A stretch of 64,000 nucleotides of DNA from Trematomus loennbergii (lineage: Eukaryota; Chordata; Actinopteri; Perciformes; Nototheniidae): the NCBI GenBank assembly GCA_012861695.1, contig JAAOOA010000033.1, positions 13,300,434-13,364,433 on the forward strand, in the 5' to 3' direction. A program made the position numbers and the translations under genes. Positions 13,561 to 34,032 of the stretch are shown here, piece after piece (position 1 is the first letter of the stretch; the number at the start of each line of letters is the position of its first letter). The notes below the pieces were generated by a model. It saw only the letters and a program-made list of their open reading frames with translations, was not told the DNA's origin and searched no databases.

Positions 13561-16500
13561 CACCAGCAGTCTTCTACTCTTCACAGCCTTTGTTGGCACA
13601 TTGCTGAATATCTTGGCTCAAAAATTCCACCTTTAATCTTGAGCAGATAATAAACATGACCATACCTTAACATATCCATTGTATTTACCTAACATTACAT
13701 ATACTGTGACTGCCATGCAAAGATATATTATAGAAAATAATGATGATAATTTTCAGCTTTAATGTGCATCAACATTAGACGAATCATGTAGGAATTGTTG
13801 CTCTCTTAACCTTAACCTGAAATTATTTTTTAAACTACAGTTGTTAATATTTTGCAACAAAAAACAACATACACTTCCTTCCTGCATCTTGCTTGCTGTG
13901 TCAGGTCTGTACTGCAGCCAAATTCACTTCCTGTTTGTTTAAGGGGTCTTTCTGCCCTCAGTCTGGTCGTCAGCAGTGAAACACATATCAGTCAGTTTAT
14001 TGTTTGCCAAGTGTTTAAATTAAGGGACTGTGTAACAAAATGCCACAAGTCACATCACTGTTTATCAAATATTAAGACATAATTATTACCCAACAGTCAT
14101 TGTTTGATGTTAAACTCAGGAAATATAGCAATTGCAATACAAAGACAAAACTATACAAATCTCATCTGACTTTACCTGACTATCTATACTATAGCTTCCT
14201 GGAATCAAAGAAGTGTAAACTCAAACAACAGTTGGTTTATTTATGTGATGCCACTGCACACTTTCACACTTGGTAAACGTGTTTGCAGTGTGTCATGTAT
14301 TTGAAGATTGAGCACAGACTGTATAATTGACATGCCAGTTGCCATGACCTATATAAAACTGAATGAATGTTATTGCTATGCAGCCTGTATGGAGCTCATG
14401 TTGGATGTTGGCAAGTCCTTAAATAATGCTCTGTAGCCTGGGACTCCCGCTGACAGCTCGTCTTAGACTGATTTATGTAAATTAAAAAAAACAGAGCTAA
14501 AATCTCCTATTTGAATAGTAGCTTCAGTAACTTGCAGTCATTACAGTTATGTTACACAGTAACTTTCAGTCTTATTTCACTGAGGAGCACATCCTACCTG
14601 TCCGTGAAAAGATGGAGGAAGAAGCTGATCAATAAATATTTCACAAGTTTCATTACTGCATATTTATAGTGTGTCTGCTACTCAGTAAATCTGTCTGAGT
14701 CCGTGCTGTGAAACAATCTTTAACCCAAAAGCCACAAAGTTGAGCCGTGCAGCGCAGGCGAGGCCGTCTCATCTAATTCAACCATCCTGCCAGATGAAGC
14801 CCACAGAGCCGTTACTGCCAACCAAATGACAACAAGGGCAGAATCTTGTTTGCTCATCCACTGCTGTGTGAAGTTTGTCTTTGAAAGCATCAGGACAGAT
14901 ATGTGCGACGGAAAAATACTCACTGCAGTGATGGAAATTAACTTGTAAATTCCAGTGAATTTGAGATTGTATTTGTGATCTTGCTTTATACAGTCAGTTA
15001 GTTTTCTCCTCAGTAGGGATAAAAGTGTAGATTGAGAACTTTGTAAGCATTGAAAAGGTAAGAAAACAGTATTTAACGGGAAAAATAAACCAAAAACTCC
15101 CACTCTATATTAATAATAACAAGGTTGTCTGAATCTAAGTATTTATACTAAATAAAAGACATTCAATACAAACGTACATATTGAAAATTCTGGTTTTAAA
15201 ATGAAACAACATGGGGCAGATATTGCTCAGTTAATAGAGAAGGTCATTCAATAAATGAAACTTTGGTAGTTTGATACCAAGTTCCTAGTGCGAATAGTCC
15301 TTTAACTATAGGGGAAAGAAAAGTGAGTTGTTAAATCGATGTAATGTAAATCAAAAGTACATTTTAAATGCACAGCCATAAAGCAATCACTATCTTCGTG
15401 TGTGTTTTTAAACTAATCGATAGAAAAACTAATTAAAATAGACCTCATAACACGTTCTCCTATTAGCCGAGACTTTCATCATTATACTTTAGTTCGAGTT
15501 TGCCCTAAAATTGAATTGGCTATATTTATGTTATCTACAAATAAAAGTCCAAATATCACAAAAAAAGTAATTTCCTTACTAAATGGTAGTACACAAAACA
15601 TGTTATCATAATGTTATTTGATGTTTAAAAGGAATGACCACATTTTACTTGCAAGCAACCCTATGTATTTTTGCAAATGATGACTGTTGTCTCCCTTACA
15701 GAACAGGCAGTGTCAGCGCACCACAAAGCCTTTTACCCTGCAGACCTATTGAACACAGAACAAGTTATATACATAGTTGGATGTTGTAAATGTACTTATT
15801 TACTTTATCAGTGTTTGCTAATAAGCAAGCAACTTGCTAGCTTTCCAGCATTGGCACAGCCTCAGTAAAGAGTGAGAAGTGGCAGAATCAATGTTGTGTG
15901 ATTATATCTTCCTTTGGTTCTTCACGGTGAGGGTGGGTGGTTGGATAAAAGAGTAATTTAGATTAGATTTGATGATTAGATTATTTGTCTTTGTCACACA
16001 TAATCATGTTCAAATCCTGGCTCTGACCAAGAATCAGTGTTGATTTCCATGAACACAATATTTTTCAAAAACCTAACCACAAAAGTTGGCAGTTGAGAAA
16101 ACACTCAAATGGTCAGGCACCTGTTTTGGAAAACTCTGATAAATTGTTGTTCTGATGATTGGGCTGCGAGATCTAAAAACACGTTTTTTATACATTGACA
16201 GTGAAAAACATCCCTTTTTCCTAGGTGAATGTACCCAAATAAAAATATAGCATAAAGCTTGTTTCTGAATATATCAGTTAATTATTTGTTTTATTTCCAA
16301 AATATCAGATTCTGTAATCCAAGAGCTGATGCATTATCAAACTTTTCTATTGGCTATGTTTAGGCACTTGGTTGAAGTTAGGGACAGGAGACTGGAAGCT
16401 GCAAGTGAACAGGATGTGAAGTCTGGTTGTATATACAATGGCATGAGCTGTTTGAATATTAAAAAAATGAACACAATGAAAGGTCAGACTTTGGCTGGAT

Positions 16501-16865
16501 CAAGGCCAAAATCGAAAAATAGCCGCTTGATATATATAATGAACATTTTGAATTGCAGGCTTGAGCAGAGGACCTTCACAAAAATATACAGTATACATAT
16601 ACAATTGCCTTTTGTGTTTGAACTGAAGAAAGATAATGAAAATGAAGGACCTTTGCGGCAATTTGCGGTCTGACTCACATAACACAACAAATTAAAAGCT
16701 GCAGCAGGCTTTCTTTGTTCATTTGTGACTCGGATTGCTCTCAGTGGAAAGAGCAAACCTGGACTCCAGAGTGGAGGCAATTTCCTGCTCAAGTTTAGAT
16801 TTTCTTCTGACTTTCTGAAGTTGGAAGAAAACGTTTTTTTATTATACCTTAAGCTTTTGATTCAG

Positions 16866-16889
16866 ACAAACAAACAAACAAACAAACAC
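16866..16889. repeat. (CAAA)n microsatellite
   Basis: Five to six consecutive ACAA/CAAA units in otherwise unique intergenic DNA. No associated retrotransposon tail was recognised. Confidence 0.9.
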
Positions 16890-19800
16890 AATGGGCTCAG
16901 AAAATAAAGCTATCCCTGCCTTTTAGAGAGGGAAGTGAGTGACAGCGAGGGTTGGATCAAAATGAACTTCTATTATCCGCAATGTTTTAAAATTGATAAG
17001 AACTTTTCTAAAATAGATCCACAATGTGTGTGTGTCTGTACAATTATGTTATTCCTGAAAAATGTTTTTTTTACCATTTGCAGAACACTCTAATGGTTTT
17101 TTAAATACATTTAGGGACTCTGGCACTTGTAACTCATTTCTAATTTATCCTTATTTGTCTCTTCATAATATAAGCCTGTGTTTTATTTTTAATCTGTTTG
17201 TAATTCAATAAAAAATAGGAAAGCACGTATTGTTTTGACAGGCAACAGATGCAAGAGTGATGTTTGTTGTTAATATCCATTAAAAGTGGATTTGTTTTTC
17301 TGAATCTAATACTTCACCATAAAGCCAATTAGCTGTTTCATAGTCTTGAATTATTTCCACTGAATTCTGGAACACTTCAACAACGTATTTTTGTTTTAGT
17401 TTTCTGACTTCTATTTATTCAAAATCAAGGTTGAGGAGGAACTCGGAGCTCAGGATCACAGTGGGTCATTAATATTCTGCCAATAACTTTAAATAGTTGA
17501 TGGTAGAATATAGTGTATGGTGACAAAAGAATAAACCTTACACAGACATTGTGCCATGGAGATATCTTTCTGTACATAGCAGCTGTACAGTTGACTACAC
17601 TTTCATTAAAGTAAGAAAAACAATGTAGTCCTATCATTTAACATGCATGTTGGAAATGTTCATTTGAGCAAAATGAGAGAATAACTACCTAGGTCCATGT
17701 GTATGCAAGGTATGTTTGTCTGTGCACTGAAAAAGTGGCCACAGTCCAAGATGAGAAGATGTAAATATTTTTATTTTGTTTGTCTCTCTAGGTTTTGTAG
17801 TGTGACATGTGCTGAAATCCCACACACTGACACATTTCTCATAAACATAATACTAACAGTGCAAATCAAAGACACATCGTTTGCATTATTCATTTAGCTA
17901 GTATGTATCATTAGAAGTACATTAGACTTGCACTAGCAATATAGAGAAAAAGAGACTGTTCAATTAGTCAATTTCTAATTCATTAATTCCAATAAATTGC
18001 TATTGTAGAAATAAATAATGGATTCATAATTATTGAGTTTATGATGAAGCTTTCATCTTCAATAAATGTTCCTTCTTAACACCAAAGTACATAGTTATTT
18101 CCACAGAAATAAAGCATTACCACATTTACATTTACATCCGTCCTTGACCCCATGAGCATTTACTTCAGGAAGGAAAAATGGCTATAACCACCCAGACCTA
18201 ACCAGAAGCTTTCAATTTGCAGAGTGATGATTATGTTTCCCAAACAATCTCAGTGGTCCAACGTTTGACCTCCAACTTCATTCAGGGCTTTAAAGACACA
18301 CTCATCTCACACTGACTTCCTCGTAGTCAGAACCTTTCCATGCGACCTAATTTGGGCAACATCATTGCTCGCCACTCTCCCTCCTGATGTTTTCTGTCTG
18401 TGCGGTAAATATCTGTCTAATATCCAAGGAGCCATGAGAGGATGTGACCCCAATACCTCCACCCGGTCCCCAGCAGCCCAGCCTGCCACTGTGATGCTGC
18501 TTCAGCCATTATTTCCCATTAGTGCTTGACAGCAGGCCGTTTGTAGCAGCGAGACCCTGCAGAGAATCAGGTCAGCCACAGTGCCTCTGCCCTATTGTTG
18601 GCACATGTGCTGCTCGACCTCGATGGACCCGTCGTGGGTCCACATTTTTGGCGGAGGTTATCTAAAAATAAGGACAAACAAGCTTGAAACCTACATTGGT
18701 CGTAAATAGGTTGCTCACTGAAAGCAAACACTTTGATTTAAGCTATATTTCTATGTCAAACCAAAACATACCTGAGCATGTACACTTTATTTATTGAGCA
18801 CTTTTCAAAATGTACTTTTGGGAGTGCTTTGGGAAGTTGAGCTTTTGCCAAGGTGAAGACTTAGATTCTAAAGACTTAGATGGACCAATCTTGTGCAACG
18901 ATAGTAAAGCAATTATCTGTTGCTGTTACAGAAAAAATAAAACTTTGGAGTGTTTGTTTGTCCTTCAGTCTACAAGACAATCCAGCTCTAAGCTAAGAAA
19001 GGGAAATTGTGTTTGGGAACATGCCAAGAAATCACTAAAGTGAACTCATACGCACACACCGCCAGAACAGCCAAACTAATCACTATTGCAGGATCTACAC
19101 CGTGTCCTCTTGTCTAAGAACAGTAATGACAAGCACTATTCTCATTGTGTCATTAATGTATCATCTCCTGTCCTTGGCTCTTCTCATTCCTTCAGGGTGA
19201 TTGAAAATAAAATGTAATCAGCCACAGTTTTTTATGACCTAGGTTTATGAGCAATTTAAATTTAAATTCAAAATGTACTGCATGCACAGGTTTTATTCAT
19301 TTATCTACAAGACACATCCAGTCTCTGGAAGCCCGTCTTGCATTTAAACACACTCAAGTTGCAAATTAACAAACAAGTTGCTATAAATATGTCCTTCAAG
19401 CTACTCAATCTATTTTATATTCTTCTTTATATTCAGTCCTTTTTAGACGGGTACATTGGTTAACTTTGATGACAGAGACCACTAGAAATATCCTATCCCT
19501 AAAATCTTTCTCCCCCTTCTATTTGAATGTCTGCTTTGGCTCGGCATGATGAATGATCGCTCTGACCAATCAATTCTATTTAGATAAGCTTCCCTCCAGA
19601 GAGGACAGGAAAGGGAAGAAGGATGGATTTTTTGACCATTTTATTTAACAACGAGGCCCAAGGTTATTGTTATTGTGGCTGCTCTCCAACCTGATTTTCA
19701 GGTAGGACAGACTGATAGCTGTTTTCTAAGAGATTAACCTCTGAGAAAGTACTGCGAGTACAGCAGCCGTGTACAGGAGGAGCTAAATAAAGCATCAGTA

Positions 19801-20382
19801 TATCATGTTCTAATAAGAGGGGAAATTAAAAAATGTGTTCATTGGTAGTGTGTTATTGCAGATACATGACACCTAAAGATAAGTTATGTAAGTGTTGATT
19901 TCTTCCAGTGCAATTGCCCAAAAAAGCCACATGTACATAAAGTGTTGGAGCAAGCAGTTGCTTAAGGGAAATATTTAGGGAAATAAATGTGTATCTTCAA
20001 GTTTGTGTGTAATAAATAATGATGCTCTGGTATACATTGGACTGTGTATATTACAAATATTACACTGGCATTTTCTAGCTTTATCCCTTTTATGACATCT
20101 GTCAAACTAAGATGTACAACCGTTTAAGATTGTCTAACTATTTTCACTGTTTCAACCAGATCCCATAAATCTGGTCATTAAATCATTCCTCTGCTGTCTC
20201 TTTAACAAAGATATCGCACATTATGTGTAAAATGAAAAAGCTTTTTGGGTGGTGAATGAGCCAATATTATTATAGCTGATGATTGTGAAAGTTAAGTTTT
20301 ACCCAACATCCCCCCCCAGTGGGTTATTTGCAGTGTTACCTGAAAGAGCAGAAATAACCACCAGACTAACATTTGGACGTTT

Positions 20383-20388
20383 TTTATT
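20383..20388 (-). promoter_or_regulatory. Distal poly(A) signal candidate of mfap3
   Basis: TTTATT on the plus strand is AATAAA on the mfap3 strand, giving a 3' UTR of about 1.4 kb. A nearer AATAAA lies at 21,254-21,259, so two alternative 3' ends are possible. No transcript evidence is available. Confidence 0.4.
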
Positions 20389-21781
20389 GCATTTATTTAA
20401 TGATTATTACTTATAGGAAACTGTTGCTTTGGATCCCTGCAAATGACCTTTTCAGCACCCATTTCACACATCTAAACATCTTTAAATGATTACACCTTCA
20501 CATCAACAACAGCACATAAACAATTACAAGACTCGGCAAAAGAATATCACAACCAATAAACAGTATCACAACACACAAAACTCTTGTTCCATCCACGTAC
20601 CTGATATACATGTTTTACTCCCGAGATACAGGAACACATCCGTGGAGTTGTGTCTCTAATTATGGCTAAAACATTTTTGTTTGTTATAAAACTTCTCAAT
20701 CACTTCTCCAAGCACAATGTCATTTTTTTAAATGACTATTTTGTCATTAACTTCCAAAGCATAAACAAGCTCATTATAAACATCTTCATGGTCTAATTTT
20801 ACTGAAACAAATCAGTTTCATGAGCCTTTGACCCCATGTAGAGGTGCCGCTGTTATTGAGGACACATTTGTATGAGGAGGAGTCCAGTATATGGACAAAC
20901 TGTGTTCTTATCATTACACATGGAAACTTCCAAAGAAAATGTCCAAAATGAGAAATGCAGAGGAAACGCTGCACCATCATCAAGAAAAAAAGAGTCCCTG
21001 ACTTATACAGGCATGCATTTATCAAAATGTGATAGATTACACCTGCATGGTAATGTTTCAAACATTTTCCATTTCATTTGACATTGAAGCCGTGTAATCA
21101 CTTGTAAATTACAGTTCCTCTGCTGCCTTTGAAACATCCACGTCAAAGTGACTTGTTATTCATCATTGAAGTCTTCCACTTCTTACAGTGAGTGTCAGAT
21201 GATTGACAGGAAGCAGTGACATGAAAACAATCAACACAATGAAATGACAATATTTTATTACAACTTGTTGTCCTGAAACATAAACAATGAAGTTATATAT
21301 TGTCAAATTCTGAGCTATGTTGATGGAGTTTATAAGAATTTGTTCTGAAACAGCTTTTTGGTTTCTGAAAGCAACATTTGACCTGTTGTACTCGAAAATC
21401 ACTGGTAAAGCATGTAGTATTAATAATGTGGCAAATGTCATCCCTGCATAGAAATACTTTCATGCAGAAGGGAGGATGAACATGACTCAGCAGATATTTG
21501 GTTCGCCACAGTTGTAGTCATATTGTACAAGATCCTTTGTAGTGAGGATGCCCATCTCACAGAAAAGAAAGTGGAAAACAGACAGAGAAAAATGCTAAAG
21601 AGCTGTTCTTTTGCAAATCAACAAGCAGAACCAGACTCACTAAATCTTAATGATAACAAACCCCCATTTTCAACCCAATTTGCTCATGTTTCTTCTTTTT
21701 CAAATGTATTCTAAACCCTTGCATTTGGACAGCTAACACTTCCGAAGATGTGTTTTTTTCTGACCGATCTAAGATCTATGC

Positions 21782-23564
<1,783 letters not shown>

Positions 23565-24347
23565 GTCGGAAAGAGTTAGAGCTTCAGCTCACATTTAGAT
23601 GAGAAGAACCTGCAAAACAGGAAGAGTCTACTGTTATGTTTCACGCAGCAACACAGGATTTTAAACACTTACTTTTTTGTGTCTTCATAAGAGTCATGTC
23701 CATATTAGAACAATCTTTATAGAATCCGTCATTGACATTTCATCTTTATACAATTCAGTATTTTAACATAGACATATGGATTTTCACAACATCTTCTTTC
23801 ACTTAGGCCTATTCCTTTTTAGTGACAAATGTAAACCAAATATTAACATCTAGACGTTCAAGGCCAAAACTTTACGATATAAAAAGACAGACATCTTTTT
23901 CTTCTTCAATAATTACCACTCATTTTTTGCCTTTGCTTTTTCCATCACAATTTTTAACTAAAATCATATTTAGATATCTAATTAGATTTAATTTTCTTTA
24001 TTTTGAACTAAAAGTAATTTGATTAAGATGATGTCTAGGGAGCACAGTCTTGTATGGGTTAGTGTGTATAGGGTGATAACAGTCTTATGACTATTATATC
24101 ATAACTCAGCGTAGTATTGCAGTACATAGGCCTACGGTACATTTATGCTTTGGTGTTATGTGAAAGGAATAGTAGAGTAAACAATCAGTTTATAATACAG
24201 TTATCAAGTAACAACAACAGTATGTCAAGCTCAGCTGGAATAATATGTGTGTATTTAGTGCATTTAACTGAAGGAAAAACCTACAGATAAAACAGAATCA
24301 CCAAATTCACCAGAACCTAAACTGACAACATTCACACTGTTTCCCAC

Positions 24348-24500
24348 CTGCTGCTCGGACAGCGACCAAACCAACTAATCCTCGAGCGACATAGACATCC
24401 AAAAAATTAACTGGAATATATTCCTTTTAGTTTTAAAGTATGTTACTCAGTTTTAACACGCAATTGTTAGAACAAAGCAGACACGAGCTGCCTGTCCGGT
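24348..24500 (-). other. mfap3: Probable 5' non-coding exon of mfap3
   Basis: On the minus strand, CAGCAG|GTGGGAAAC gives a donor whose exon border is 24,348. It pairs with the acceptor (TTTTGCAG) near 23,610 that begins the 5' UTR of the first coding exon. The upstream limit (transcription start) is not visible and the end given is approximate. Confidence 0.4.
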
Positions 24501-25300
24501 CCGTCTACTTCCTGCTTCAAGTAAGAGGGAGTGGGTGTGGCTAAATTGTTGGCAATTCTCCCAAGATGCAGCAGGAGAAGGTGGGTGATAGGATTGTACC
24601 TGCTAGTGGAAAGATGTCATGCTGAAGTACAGCTTGTGTTATTATGATAACTACTAATAATTAATAATGATAACATGTTCATATAAGACTGTCATCCATT
24701 TGTATTTTGTATTTGCCATCAAGTTAAACGTTTTGAGGATAGTGCACATTGTTAGCATTTTTTTAATTTTGTTATGTATTAACTAATACACATTAATGCC
24801 TTGTGTTTTAAAAAATTCAAAATTATTAAAGCTTTTTTCCTTACTGTAATTTTGTTGTGAAAAAATACCGTTCCGGAAGTACTGTTTTGATTTGACTGTA
24901 TTTTAGTACTTCTTGCATCAAGCTAATTTATGCGATGACCGGCATTACGGTTTGACTTTCTTCAAAATAAAATCGTTACACCTCCAACGCTTGGAAAATA
25001 AAATAATATGTTGAAGGAAAGAGACATTTAGGTAAATATCTCATTCTATGAAATAAAATAAAAAGAGGACATCTTTGACATATTTTGATATGAAGATGTT
25101 TTTCAATCTGTTTCGTTGGATGGAATCGCTTTACAAGAATACTTACACGGACCCTTTGACCTCTGTTTTTAACCACCAACTTTTGTTTTGAAAAGTCAGC
25201 CGGAAGCTATTCTTCTCATTGTGTCTAACTGTCAGTTAATGGTCAGTAAAAACAAAATGTGACGTGGCTAATCCTTGTGGACAAAAATAACGAGAAACCC
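24500..25300. promoter_or_regulatory. Shared head-to-head promoter region of mfap3 and fam114a2
   Basis: mfap3 runs left and fam114a2 runs right from this stretch of under 1 kb, which holds no other gene. The two genes are neighbours in the same arrangement in human, so a bidirectional promoter is plausible. I see no strong CpG island and no clear TATA box. The limits are inferred from the first non-coding exons. Confidence 0.45.
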
Positions 25301-25464
25301 TGAAGCAATAACTGTTTACGGGAAAACTAAAAGGCGTTAAAGGTGCTGAAAGACAGGTGCAAACTGAAATATAAGAGGCAGACCTGTCGTGCTGTTGATT
25401 TGGGGAAGGAAACGGTTAGCAGGCTGGGGTTAACTGCTAGCATCAAAACACTCACAGCAACAAG
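25300..25464 (+). other. fam114a2: Probable 5' non-coding exon of fam114a2
   Basis: AGCAACAAG|GTGAGTT at 25,464 is a strong splice donor about 620 bp upstream of the acceptor (ACTTTAAAG, exon from 26,090) that precedes the ATG by 20 nt. The left limit is unknown. Confidence 0.45.
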
Positions 25465-26109
25465 GTGAGTTGGTAGCTAAAGTGAATCAATGTGTGTTGT
25501 ATATCAATGTGTGTAGCTAAAGTGTATCAGTGTGTTGTTTTTCCACTAAAGTATGTGTATTAATATAGTTATACAAACAGCGTTATATGTTTTAAACGTG
25601 CGCTTCTTCTAGTCATTCTGTCAAATTAACATAACATATTAGCATCTCAATGTAAAGCATTTATAGCAATTTAACTAATACAACCATATTGCTAATTGTC
25701 AAAGGAATATGTCACTGAATGTAAGCTTCATATTATAAACATCATAACATCGATTCTTATTCCTGATGTGTATTTGCATGCACAGAGATACTGTACTTAC
25801 TACTTTATGTGGACACCTAAATCCCAGAATGGACTTTAAACTGACACTCTGCAGCTGCACTGATAACTGACTGCTTAGTTGACTGCTGTTCCCTGGGTGT
25901 TGAGGAAATGCATTCTGGGAAATGTATGTTATCACTGATTGAAGGAAAGTGGTTTCACAAAAACAGTGAATTCCACTTTCTGTAAAGTAACAACTGGAAT
26001 TAAGTTGTTTGATATAACAATTGAGACTGATTGGATATTTCCTTAAACATCAAATATTATGTTATAATTGTTATATTTTCACTTTAAAGGCATGTACTAA
26101 GACATTAAG

Positions 26110-30954
<4,845 letters not shown>

Positions 30955-32360
30955 GACGCTGACGTCCTGTCCCCCCCCGCTGCCCTGAGAGCACAGTACT
31001 TACACATCGTTTTCAGGACAGAATCAACAGCACATCTGGGAGGAAAAGTGTTTTTGTGAAACAGTGTTAACTTTGCAGGCATTTTGCTAATCCCAGTAGA
31101 TGTACTCGCTGAAGTAAAGTGTTGAGAAGGTCTTGGTCTACCAGCTAAGAGAAACCTTACCCTATTATTCTTTCTTTTATTCCAACATGTACACTCTTTC
31201 TTACTGACAGCACTTGTCGATTTAAAGTAGAAGTGGAGGACTATTACATATAAATCAATGACAGTTATATTTAAGCCATTTCCAATACAGTTCACACAAT
31301 GCTGAACACATCTATACCCGCCAGGAACCGCTCTTAAGAAAGATACATACAGCATAAAAACAAAAGTGGTTATTTGTTTGTAAAAATGTGTCTCATAATA
31401 ATTTGTAAGATAGATTGATAATGTATTTTCTCTTTACTGCACATCAATAGCTGGACCTTTGTATGCATATTTCTCTAACACTGTTCCCTTGGAGCAGTTT
31501 GGGGAGGGTGAGTGTCTTTGGACGCAAGTATTGAACAAAATTGAACACTCTGGGTTCTAGCTGACTCAGGAAGCCTTGGATTACTTTTTAAATATAAAAC
31601 ACACATGTATTGTCATTTTATTGTTTGACAACCTTGTTTTCATTTTATTGTAGAACAATATCAACTTTTAAGTATTTCCATTGCCCTGCAAATACAGTAG
31701 GCATCCTTACATATTTAGGTGACTCTCCATGTTCAAATATCTTCCGGCTGTTTTTTTCTCTTTAGCCACCGCTAAAATTGAAGACTAAAGACTTAACACT
31801 AATAACATTTGTATTGATGTGAGACTTGTCTGGATAACTTAAAGCGAAGACATGCACATTTCAAGATTGAGCTGCTGGAATCCAAACACAAAAAATGACA
31901 GACAGGACCTTTTTGGACTCAGCTTGTATTTTTAACAACTAGGCCCCATTTTTAGCTTTCTCCCAATTTCTGATGAACCTGACAAAACTCACAGCTCTGT
32001 TTTATCTTTATTTCAAATTTCAGTGCTCCAACTTTGTTGTCATGAATTTCATTACGCATGAAACGTAAGCTTACCTCCAGGTGTTTCAGCTTCTACCTGC
32101 CATGATAATTGAGGTTGTCTTCAAGCCAATAACTCCAGTTGTATGATATTACACTGCCTACAGCTATGTGATGTGGGCAAGTAAAGGGATATTTTTTCAA
32201 AAAACATACTGTAATGTATATCAGATATTTTGATGGTTTTCAAAAAATGTGCTTTCCTAGAGGCCACGTTTGTGTTTTGTTTTTATATGAGTGTGAAATA
32301 ACATATGTCATTAGTTTTTGTGTTTATTAAATGACATTTTTAATTAATCTGGAAGTTATA
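30955..32360 (+). other. fam114a2: Probable long 3' UTR of fam114a2
   Basis: After the stop codon there is no further splice-bounded coding segment. The first good poly(A) signal candidate is ATTAAA at 32,336-32,341, with another AATAAA near 32,545. The minus-strand frames here overlap the UTR and show no conserved features. Confidence 0.45.
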
Positions 32361-33001
32361 ATAGGTTGAAATCCGGTAAGGTGTAATGCATGTTTCCACT
32401 TGTTGGTCTTCTATATTATACTATTATCAAGCATAGATAAACATTACATTTATCCATTTTGTTTTTTGTTTTCTCACATATCTTAGTTTCCAAATAGTTT
32501 TAAGGACATAGTGTGGGTGGTAGAAGAAGTATTCAGGTACTTAAAATAAAACTTGCAAAAACACTATGCAAAGATACTGTATTGAAAGGAAACGTGATGG
32601 AAAGATCATTGAAGTAATACACTTTTTACAAAAAAGTGTTTCAAGTTAAAGTCTTTAATGAAATGAAAACAACCCTTGGAATGATAACAATGCATCATGT
32701 ACTCATATGTTTTGTATGCTGGATGCTCATTTTAAAAGTAAAATGATGTACAATTGGTAAATGTAGTGAAAACAAAAGTTCAATTGTTGCCTTTGGTAAG
32801 GTAGACGTAATTACTAACAAGAAAGTACTCTGGTAGCAATAAGCAATTCAATACGTTTTAGAGTTGTTTTGTAAGACAGATATTGTAGAGCTTACAAATT
32901 CATCTTTCCTCAACTGTTTTTGATTGGAAGCAGGATTCAAAATGTGGAAAAAATGTGTTATTTACCCGTTTAGCCTGTAGAGATCTCAAATCACGTCGTT
33001 A

Positions 33002-33110
33002 CATGACAGTGCAGTAGGTGGCGGTATGCACATTTACCCTCTAATTGCCACCCGCCAACATACACAAAGAAGAAGACGTAGGGACGGAGAAAACGAAGAA
33101 GAAGAACAAC
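33002..33110. repeat. Promoter-associated fish repeat at cnot8 exon 1
   Basis: GCAGTAGGTGGCGGTATGCA, then TTGCCACCCGCCAACAT and an AAGAAGAAG tail. GGTGGC and GCCACC form short inverted arms. I recognise the phrase as a small repeat recurring near fish promoters. It abuts the first cnot8 exon. Confidence 0.45.
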
Positions 33111-33158
33111 AGAGGCGCTATTAGCTAGCTTGGCGGGTAACGTCGAGGAAATTCTGAG
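33060..33158 (+). other. cnot8: Probable 5' non-coding exon of cnot8
   Basis: Purine-rich exon ending with the donor TCTGAG|GTAAACC at 33,158. It pairs with the acceptor CTCTCCCAG at 33,931-33,939, which begins the exon carrying the ATG at 34,033. The start is approximate. Confidence 0.5.
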
Positions 33159-33530
33159 GTAAACCTATTTTTCATATGTATATACTTTCAACAGCAATAT
33201 ATTTACATGTCTCAAGTGTTCATAGCTGTGTGACATTGTGAAAAGTGGACAAGCAGAGCCGTTTTATTTATGTTTTGTTCCGGTGTTTCCCAATAACGCG
33301 AGGATTAGCTTGTGAACATTAGCCACTCATGCTAGCGCCGCAACATCGTTAGTTCGTATGAATGTTATTTTAAATGATGACTAAACACCCATAACCCTTT
33401 CCAAATACTTCCAGTTCAGAGGAACGTTGTGGTTCTTTTTGTTAGGTATATATGATGTGTTGGCTTGATGTTATAAACAACTGCTAGCTAACTTGTATGA
33501 GGCTAATTCATCTTCTTGTCATGGTAACGC

Positions 33531-33660
33531 ATAGATAGATATAGATACTTTATTGATCCCAAGTTTGGAAGTTATTTTAATACAGCATCAGTGTGTTACA
33601 CTATTTATAAGGTTGAATAAAGTATAAACATAATAAAATAAAATAAAAACAATAAACAGC
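33531..33660 (-). mobile_element. LINE-like 3' tail (ATACTTTATTGATCCC type)
   Basis: ATAGATAGATATAGATACTT followed by TATTGATCCCAAGTTTGG is a motif I recognise from the 3' end of a widespread fish non-LTR retrotransposon, read on the minus strand, with a simple-repeat tail. It lies in the first intron of cnot8. Confidence 0.55.
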
Positions 33661-34032
33661 AAATATCAACTTATCTACAGTCATCACTTGGGATGTTAAT
33701 GGTTGTATTGCATGTGTTGCAACATTTCACACTTTGGATTGATGACTAATTCACTCATTTATTTATTGTTTACTGTGTGTGTGTTGACATGTGCTTTAAA
33801 CATTAGTGTGTGCATTTTCCTTACTGAAACAGCAGTCATTCTATCCTCATCCTTGCTTGAATAATGCTGTCTTAACTCCAGTGTTGCAGTAAGATTTTAT
33901 ACTTATTCACCAACTCATTTTTGTTGTATCCTCTCCCAGAGTCGTCCCTCTTCATCTCACCGCCTCCCCTTCGCCCCCTTCACACGTGCTGCAGGATTGT
34001 TGGGCTTTTAGCTCTCATCCAAACCTGCCAAC

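Larger units (their letters stand above)
12037..20382. other. Gene-free intergenic stretch downstream of mfap3
   Basis: No protein-coding exon is recognisable. Short open frames here lack conserved motifs and sensible splice borders. It contains a possible TTAA-type element end at 13.05 kb, a CAAA microsatellite at 16.87 kb and higher-complexity patches at about 18,340-18,640 and 19,560-19,760, which could be conserved non-coding DNA. The mfap3 3' UTR begins at the right edge. Confidence 0.55.

Noticed and set aside
83..19043. Many short open frames across the first 20 kb on both strands
   Set aside because: All are under 130 codons, lack conserved motifs and exon borders, and are biased to the local AT-rich or repeat composition.
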